DNA of 10,599 nucleotides from Chloroflexota bacterium (GTDB taxonomy: Bacteria; Chloroflexota; Dehalococcoidia; Dehalococcoidales; RBG-16-60-22). Under the pieces are notes generated by a model. That model saw only the letters and a list, made by a program, of their open reading frames with translations, was not told the origin of the DNA and made no database searches. The stretch spans positions 1 to 10,599 of the forward strand of contig VGOH01000030.1 in the NCBI GenBank assembly GCA_016875955.1. Reading direction: 5' to 3'. The position numbers were made by a program, and so were the translations under genes. How positions within the stretch are numbered: the first letter of the stretch is position 1; each line of letters opens with the position of its first letter. This document shows, piece by piece, positions 6,391 through 10,599 of the stretch.

Positions 6391-6691
6391 ACAGAAAATC
6401 CGCATCAAACTGAAGGGTTTTGACCACCGAATAGTCGACCAGTCCGCGGCACAGATTGTCGATGCTGTGGAGCGTACCGGAGCGGTGGTGGTGGGGCCGG
6501 TACCGCTGCCCACCCATATCAAGAAGTACAGCGTCATCCGCTCCACATTTATTGATAAAGACTCACAGGAACAATTTGAGATACGGACGCACAAGCGCAT
6601 TATTGACATTGTGGAGACCACCTCAAAGACCATTGATGCTCTGACCAAACTGAACCTTCCTTCGGGAGTGGAGATAGATATCAAGTTATAG
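6383..6691 (+). CDS. rpsJ: Small ribosomal subunit protein S10 (NusE)
   Basis: S10 is part of the 30S head and, as NusE, joins NusB and NusG in transcription antitermination. Its 102 residues are normal. The family signature VERTGAVVVGPVPLPT (about 29-44) is complete, followed by the long-loop region and EQFEIRTHKRIIDI (about 63-76). The ATG overlaps the last 8 bp of fusA and is preceded by GGGGAG (6372-6377) with 5-nt spacing, so translation is probably coupled to fusA. In many bacteria tuf lies between fusA and rpsJ; here it does not, and the str and S10 blocks run together as one apparent operon. Confidence 0.98.
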   Translation: MAKQKIRIKLKGFDHRIVDQSAAQIVDAVERTGAVVVGPVPLPTHIKKYSVIRSTFIDKDSQEQFEIRTHKRIIDIVETTSKTIDALTKLNLPSGVEIDIKL

Positions 6692-6707
6692 AAGAAGTAT
6701 TAAAAAG

Positions 6708-7331
6708 ATGGCACAGGGAATTATCGGTAAAAAATTGGGCATGTCCCAGATATTCGGCGACAACGGCGTGATGGCGGCTGTAACTGCCATTGAGGCCGGG
6801 CCGTGCACCGTTACCCGGGTGAAAACGTCGGCAAAAGACGGCTATAACGCCATTCAGCTCGGCTTTGGTAACGCCAAACGGCCCAATTCACCACAGCGTG
6901 GGCAACTCAAAGGCCTGGGCCAGTTTAAACACCTGCGTGAATTCAGGCTGGATGACATCAAAGGCATTGAAGAGGGCCAGAAGATAGATGTCAGCCTTTT
7001 TAAATCCGGTGACCTGGTTGATATCATCGGCATCTCCAAAGGTAAAGGCTTTGCCGGAGTGGTGAAAAGGCACCACTTTGCCGGCGGACCCAAGACGCAA
7101 GGCCAGTCTGACCGTCACCGTGCTCCCGGTTCTATCGGCCCCAGCGCATCGCCAGGACGTGTTTTTAAAGGGATGCGCATGGCCGGCCATATGGGAGACC
7201 AGCGCACCACGGTGCGCAATATAGAGGTATTTGAGGCCGACCCGGAACGGAATCTCCTGCTGGTCAAGGGAGCCGTGCCCGGCGCCAGAAACGGCCTGCT
7301 GTTGATTAAGAAAACAAGGAAGGGAAAGTAA
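6708..7331 (+). CDS. rplC: Large ribosomal subunit protein L3
   Basis: L3 binds near the 3' end of 23S rRNA, is one of the first proteins in 50S assembly, and sends an extension to the peptidyl transferase centre. The length of 207 residues is normal. It begins MAQGIIGKKLGMSQIF, carries the family signature from LFKSGDLVDIIGISKGKG to VVKR (about 103-127), and has the loop GGPKTQGQSDRHRAPGSIG (about 130-148) that approaches the catalytic centre; Gln in this loop is the kind of residue methylated by PrmB in E. coli. The start is ATG 6708, 16 bp after rpsJ. Its ribosome binding site is weak (GAAGAAG at 6691-6697, then an A-rich run), unlike most neighbours, so its translation may depend on coupling. 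Confidence 0.98.
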   Translation: MAQGIIGKKLGMSQIFGDNGVMAAVTAIEAGPCTVTRVKTSAKDGYNAIQLGFGNAKRPNSPQRGQLKGLGQFKHLREFRLDDIKGIEEGQKIDVSLFKSGDLVDIIGISKGKGFAGVVKRHHFAGGPKTQGQSDRHRAPGSIGPSASPGRVFKGMRMAGHMGDQRTTVRNIEVFEADPERNLLLVKGAVPGARNGLLLIKKTRKGK

Positions 7332-7335
7332 AAAA

Positions 7336-7989
7336 GTGCAGGTCCCCGTTTACAGCCTCACCGGCGAAGAAGTGGAAAAAATTGAAATCAGCGACCAGGT
7401 CTTTGCCGTGCCTTTTAATGAAGGCGTGGTGCACCAGGTCATGGTCGGGCAACTGGCAAACGCCCGTCATGGCACCGCCTCCACCAAGACCAGAGGCGAG
7501 GTCCAGGGCAGCAGCAAGAAGCTGTACCGCCAGAAGGGAACTGGAGAGGCACGGGCCGGCAGCCGCCGGTCACCCACACGGCGGGGGGGAGGCATTATCT
7601 TTGGGCCCAAACCGAGGGACTATCACCAGCAAACGCCAAAGAAGATGCGCCGCCTGGCGCTTAAATGCGCGCTTTCCGCAAAAGTGAAGGACAATGAGTT
7701 AAAGGTGGTGCAGGAACTGAAGCTGGAGCCGAAGACAAAATTCATGGCGCAGGTTCTGGGTGCCCTCGGCGCTGATTCCTCAACGCTGGTGGTAACGGCC
7801 AACCCGGAAGAACACGTGATTAAAGCCGCCCGCAATATCCAGGGAATCAAGACTATGCCGGCAAACCTGCTCAATGTGATTGATATCCTCTCCCATAAGA
7901 TGCTATTGATGACGGTATCCGCAATACGCCGTGTGGAAGAGCTCTGGGGAGAAAAAACGGTGGCAGAGGTAACCAATGCACCTGTTTGA
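7336..7989 (+). CDS. rplD: Large ribosomal subunit protein L4
   Basis: L4 binds 23S rRNA domain I, and its long loop lines the peptide exit tunnel, where it is a site of macrolide resistance changes; in E. coli it is also the repressor of the S10 operon. The 217 residues fit the family. Recognised blocks are FNEGVVHQVMVGQLANARHGTASTKTRGEV (27-56), the tunnel loop RQKGTG (65-70) and GGGIIFGPKPRDY (84-96). Directly after KGTG the normally conserved Arg (E. coli R67) is Glu71 (GAG, 7546-7548). The start is GTG 7336, four bases after the rplC stop; the purine run GGAAGGG ending at 7324 is a rather distant ribosome binding site, so coupling to rplC is likely. The 3' end overlaps rplW by 14 bp. Confidence 0.97.
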   Translation: MQVPVYSLTGEEVEKIEISDQVFAVPFNEGVVHQVMVGQLANARHGTASTKTRGEVQGSSKKLYRQKGTGEARAGSRRSPTRRGGGIIFGPKPRDYHQQTPKKMRRLALKCALSAKVKDNELKVVQELKLEPKTKFMAQVLGALGADSSTLVVTANPEEHVIKAARNIQGIKTMPANLLNVIDILSHKMLLMTVSAIRRVEELWGEKTVAEVTNAPV

Positions 7990-8260
7990 TGTTTTGCAGC
8001 GCCCGCTGATAACGGAGAAAAATACCGGCCTGCAGGCGCAGAATAAATATGCCTTTGAGGTGGCCACCGGAGCGACCAAGCCACAGATAAAGCAGGCCGT
8101 GGAGAAAGCGTTCCGGGTGAAGGTAACCGATGTGAATGTTACCAAGGTTGCCGGGAAAAACAAGAGAGTAGGCAGACGGGTATATAACACGCCGCCCTGG
8201 AAGAAAGCGGTCGTCACCTTAAGAGAGGGCGATAAAATAGAATTCTTTGAAGGTGTTTAG
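7976..8260 (+). CDS. rplW: Large ribosomal subunit protein L23
   Basis: L23 sits at the exit of the peptide tunnel and is the main docking point for trigger factor and the signal recognition particle. The 94 residues are typical. The N-terminus MHLFDVLQRPLITEK is a family hallmark, followed by NKYAFEVATGATKPQIKQAVEKAFRVKVTDVNV (about 22-54) and a short basic loop KVAGKNKRVGRR. The conserved strand with VTL and GDKIEFFEG closes the fold. The ATG lies inside the end of rplD (14-bp overlap), with AGAGGT at 7965-7970 and 5-nt spacing. The overlap suggests coupled translation of L4 and L23. Confidence 0.97.
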   Translation: MHLFDVLQRPLITEKNTGLQAQNKYAFEVATGATKPQIKQAVEKAFRVKVTDVNVTKVAGKNKRVGRRVYNTPPWKKAVVTLREGDKIEFFEGV

Positions 8261-8280
8261 CACGAAGAGAGGGATATTAA

Positions 8281-9111
8281 GTGGCTATTAAATTATTTCG
8301 CCCGACCTCGCCCGGCAGGCGGGGGATGAGCGGCGCCACATTTGAAGAGATTACCAAGGACAGGCCCGAAAAAGCGCTTATCGCGCCACTGAAGAAGCGG
8401 GGCGGACGCAACAATCAGGGCAAAATAACCGTGCGCCACCATGGCAGAGGTGCCAAACAGAGACTCCGCATTATCGACTTTAAGCGGGACAAGGCCGGCG
8501 TGCCGGGCAGGGTGGCCGCGATTGAATATGACCCGAACCGCTCCGCGCGAATTGCGCTTGTCTACTACGCCGATGGGGATAAACGCTATATCCTGGCCCC
8601 GGTTGGGCTGAACATGGGTGATACCGTCATCTCCAGCCCGGAGGCCGAGGTCAGGCCGGGGAACACCTTGCCCCTGAAATCCATCCCCAGCGGCACCATG
8701 GTCCACAATATTGAGATGGAGAAAGGGAAAGGCGGACAGATGGTGCGCAGTGCCGGCGCGGCGGCGCAGCTGATGGTCAAGGAAGGCGATTATGCCCTGC
8801 TGCGCATGCCTTCCGGAGAAATGCGGCGCGTCCGCGGCGACTGCCTGGCGACCATCGGGCAGGTGGGCAATGTTGACCACCAGAGTATTTCACTGGGTAA
8901 GGCGGGGCGCAAGCGTTTGATGGGCTGGCGGCCCACGGTGAGGGGCTCAGCAATGACGCCGCGAGACCATCCCCACGGTGGCGGCGAGGGCAGAAGCCCG
9001 ATTGGGCTGCCCAGCCCCAAGACACCCTGGGGCAAACCAGCACTTGGCTACCGCACCCGCAAGCCCAAAGCATCTGATAAACTGATTATAAAACGGAGAA
9101 AAGGCAAGTAG
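8281..9111 (+). CDS. rplB: Large ribosomal subunit protein L2
   Basis: L2 is needed for joining of the subunits and for peptidyl transferase activity. The 276 residues match the family. It begins (M)AIKLFRPTSPGRRGMSG from GTG 8281, which has GAGG inside GAGAGGG (8267-8273) ahead of it. Central OB-fold and SH3-like blocks are clear, such as GRGAKQRLRIIDFKRDK (about 57-73) and the VRSAGAAAQLMVKEGDYALLRMPSGEMR region. The C-terminal signature reads PTVRGSAMTPRDHPHGGGEGR; His230 matches E. coli H229, the residue implicated in activity. Thr226 takes the place of the Asn found in the usual AMNP motif. It ends in a basic tail IIKRRKGK and is followed 9 bp later by rpsS. Confidence 0.98.
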   Translation: MAIKLFRPTSPGRRGMSGATFEEITKDRPEKALIAPLKKRGGRNNQGKITVRHHGRGAKQRLRIIDFKRDKAGVPGRVAAIEYDPNRSARIALVYYADGDKRYILAPVGLNMGDTVISSPEAEVRPGNTLPLKSIPSGTMVHNIEMEKGKGGQMVRSAGAAAQLMVKEGDYALLRMPSGEMRRVRGDCLATIGQVGNVDHQSISLGKAGRKRLMGWRPTVRGSAMTPRDHPHGGGEGRSPIGLPSPKTPWGKPALGYRTRKPKASDKLIIKRRKGK

Positions 9112-9120
9112 AGGTAAGCA

Positions 9121-9423
9121 ATGTCACGGTCGATTAAAAAGGGGCCATATATTGATAGCAAACTGATGAAGAAGGTGGACGCCGTCATCAAATCGGGCCA
9201 GAAAGCGGTCATCAAGACCTGGTCGCGCTCCTCCACCATACTGCCACAGATGGTGGGGCTGACCATCGGTGTCCACGATGGCCGAAGGCATGTGCCTATC
9301 TTCATCACCGAAAATATGGTGGGACACAAGCTTGGCGAGTTTGCCCTGACCCGCACTTTCCGCGGACACGTTGGTAGGCCGGAACGAACCAGCCAGGTGA
9401 AGACACCACCGGCGGCGGCTTAA
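9121..9423 (+). CDS. rpsS: Small ribosomal subunit protein S19
   Basis: S19 forms part of the 30S head with S13 and takes part in bridges to the 50S subunit. It has 100 residues against 92 in E. coli; the extra length is a short tail ending TPPAAA. The start MSRSIKKGPYIDSKLMKKV and the core SRSSTILPQMVGLTIGVHDGRRHVPIFI and MVGHKLGEFALTRTFRGH (about 65-82) are family hallmarks. ATG 9121 has GAGG at 9111-9114, overlapping the rplB stop codon. It sits between rplB and rplV as in the standard S10 order. Confidence 0.98.
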   Translation: MSRSIKKGPYIDSKLMKKVDAVIKSGQKAVIKTWSRSSTILPQMVGLTIGVHDGRRHVPIFITENMVGHKLGEFALTRTFRGHVGRPERTSQVKTPPAAA

Positions 9424-9436
9424 GGTAAGGCAGAAT

Positions 9437-9775
9437 ATGCAGGTACGAGCTTTTGCCAAAGACACGGGAATACCAGCGCGCAAGGTGCGCCGGCTGATTG
9501 ATATGGTGCGGGGCAAAACAGTGGACGAAGCGCTGACACTGCTCAGATTCGCGCCATCGCCCAATGCCCGGCTGGTAGCCAAGGTGGTGAAGTCCGCGGC
9601 CGCCAGTGCGGAGAACAACTACCAGATGACGCCGTCAGACCTGAAAATCATCCGCATCTACGCCAACGAAGCACCAAGGATGAAGCGGTTCTATCCCCGG
9701 GCGCGCGGTCGAATCAGCCCCATACGCAAGGATTCCAGTCATATAACGGTAATTGTGGCTGACGAGGAGGCATAA
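9437..9775 (+). CDS. rplV: Large ribosomal subunit protein L22
   Basis: L22 contacts all six domains of 23S rRNA, and its long hairpin reaches the narrow part of the exit tunnel opposite L4. The 112 residues are typical. It shows the N-terminal core IPARKVRRLIDMVRGKTVDEAL (12-33), the helix SAAASAENNY, and the tunnel hairpin around APRMKRFYPRARGRISPIRK (about 79-98), followed by SHITVIV. The start is ATG 9437, with AAGG at 9427-9430 and 6-nt spacing. Its stop codon directly abuts the TTG start of rpsC. Confidence 0.98.
   Translation: MQVRAFAKDTGIPARKVRRLIDMVRGKTVDEALTLLRFAPSPNARLVAKVVKSAAASAENNYQMTPSDLKIIRIYANEAPRMKRFYPRARGRISPIRKDSSHITVIVADEEA
9764..9770 (+). promoter_or_regulatory. Strong Shine-Dalgarno site for the TTG start of rpsC
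   Basis: GAGGAGG lies inside the last codons of rplV, 5 nt before TTG 9776. It confirms a non-ATG start for S3; the first residues after it, GRKVHPIGFR, are the usual S3 N-terminus. Confidence 0.85.
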
Positions 9776-10599
9776 TTGGGACGCAAGGTTCACCCGATAG
9801 GCTTTAGAATTGGCGTGGTACAGGACTGGCAGGCTAAATGGTATGCCGATGAGCATTACGCCGAGTCGCTGCAGGAAGACCTTAAGCTGCGTCAGGCAAT
9901 ACAGGCCAAGTATGCTGACGCTTCCATCTCGCTGGTGGTAATTGACCGCCAGGCAAAAGAGGTAACGGTCACCATCCACACAGCCCGACCGGGCATAGTC
10001 ATTGGGCGAGGTGGACAGCGTGTTGATGAGCTGAGCGCCTATCTGGAAGACCTGGTCGGCAAGAAAGTCCGCCTCAATATCCAGGAAATCCGCCAGCCGG
10101 AGCTCGATGCCATGCTCGTCGCCAGAACAATTGCCGAGCAAATTCAACGCCGCATTGCCTACCGCCGGGCCATGAAACAGGCAATTTTCCGCACCATGCA
10201 GGCAGGTGCCAAGGGAATAAGGGTCAGCTGCTCCGGCCGACTGGGCGATGCTGAAATCGCCCGCCGCCAGACAATGCATGAAGGCCAGGTCCCCCTGCAT
10301 ACCCTGCGGGCGGATATCGATTACGGCTTCACTGAAGCACGCACCACTCTGGGCAGGATTGGCGTTAAGGTATGGATATTTAAAGGTGAGGTCCTTCCTG
10401 AGCCAAAGGAGATAGCTGTTGAAGCTGCGCCTGCCGAAATGGCGGCGGAACCGGCCGTTCAGGTGACGGCAGAAGCCATCAAAGAAGCAGTGTCTGAGAA
10501 AGCGCCGGCCGCAGCTGAAGCTGCAGCGGCAACCGTGGCCGCGGCCGAAGAAAAGCCGGAAGAAACGGCGCCCAAGCCATCCCGGAGACGTAAAGCGGC
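9776..10599 (+). CDS. rpsC: Small ribosomal subunit protein S3, 3' truncated by the window, with long Ala/Glu-rich tail
   Basis: S3 lies at the mRNA entry channel of the 30S subunit. Reading from TTG 9776, directly after the rplV stop (TAATTG), gives (M)GRKVHPIGFR and 274 codons with no stop before the window ends. The KH domain is seen in HTARPGIVIGRGGQRVDEL (68-86) with its GxxG loop at 77-80. The C-terminal domain shows RRAMKQA (130-136, basic residues at the mRNA entrance) and GIRVSCSGRLGDAEIARR (147-164) through RIGVKVWIFKGE (194-205), where E. coli-type S3 nears its end. About 69 more residues follow, rich in Ala, Glu, Pro and Lys and turning basic at the end (SRRRKA); this part is probably disordered. 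The true end is outside the window. Confidence 0.96.
   Translation, partial: MGRKVHPIGFRIGVVQDWQAKWYADEHYAESLQEDLKLRQAIQAKYADASISLVVIDRQAKEVTVTIHTARPGIVIGRGGQRVDELSAYLEDLVGKKVRLNIQEIRQPELDAMLVARTIAEQIQRRIAYRRAMKQAIFRTMQAGAKGIRVSCSGRLGDAEIARRQTMHEGQVPLHTLRADIDYGFTEARTTLGRIGVKVWIFKGEVLPEPKEIAVEAAPAEMAAEPAVQVTAEAIKEAVSEKAPAAAEAAAATVAAAEEKPEETAPKPSRRRKA

Noticed and set aside
4250..8268. Twelve-base repeat TTAGCACGAAGA at 4250-4261 and 8257-8268, both at or near gene spacers
   Set aside because: A few exact 12-mers are expected by chance in 10.6 kb. The second copy overlaps the rplW stop codon, and no dyad or shared function is apparent.
9635..10300. Minus-strand open frame of 221 codons
   Set aside because: It is opposite rplV and rpsC, both secure; no domain is seen and no ribosome binding site was found convincing.

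Overview
The window is a stretch of bacterial chromosome with thirteen complete protein genes and two partial ones at its edges, all on the + strand and tightly packed. It contains a small lipoate-related block, a stand-alone aldolase-family gene, and then the str and S10 ribosomal protein blocks joined without a break. No RNA gene, mobile element, CRISPR array or integration site is visible. The longest spacer is 172 bp (3146-3317), between the aldolase gene and rpsL, and it holds the best promoter and leader signals. Third codon positions are visibly GC-rich. Several genes start with TTG or GTG behind strong Shine-Dalgarno sequences.

Organism (inference): the 'long' type S12, the strong purine-rich Shine-Dalgarno sites, and the order rpsL-rpsG-fusA-rpsJ-rplC-rplD-rplW-rplB-rpsS-rplV-rpsC with no tuf between fusA and rpsJ fit a Dehalococcoidia-like member of the Chloroflexota, probably uncultured. 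This is a moderate-confidence placement from memory of gene order and protein style; no search was run.

Layout. 1-768: C-terminal part of a dihydrolipoamide dehydrogenase (E3). 786-1484 and 1432-2316: lipB (octanoyltransferase) and lipA (lipoyl synthase), overlapping by 53 bp. Together these would make protein-bound lipoate and reoxidise its dihydro form. 2345-3145: an HpcH/HpaI aldolase-family protein that keeps the metal ligands but not the usual acid/base residues. 3146-3317: a spacer with a sigma70-like promoter, a possible structured leader, and a near-perfect palindrome with 10-bp arms just upstream of the rpsL ribosome binding site. 3318-10599: rpsL, rpsG, fusA, rpsJ, rplC, rplD, rplW, rplB, rpsS, rplV and the start of rpsC, probably one long transcript that continues past the window.

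The region is mostly housekeeping. I see no undescribed multi-gene system. The points worth a second look are residue-level departures at normally invariant positions: the catalytic Lys of LipB is Glu, the active-site dyad of the aldolase homologue is missing, L4 has Glu where the exit-tunnel loop normally has Arg, and L2 has Thr for the signature Asn near its key His. The rpsL leader palindrome and a long Ala/Glu/Pro tail on S3 are also of interest.
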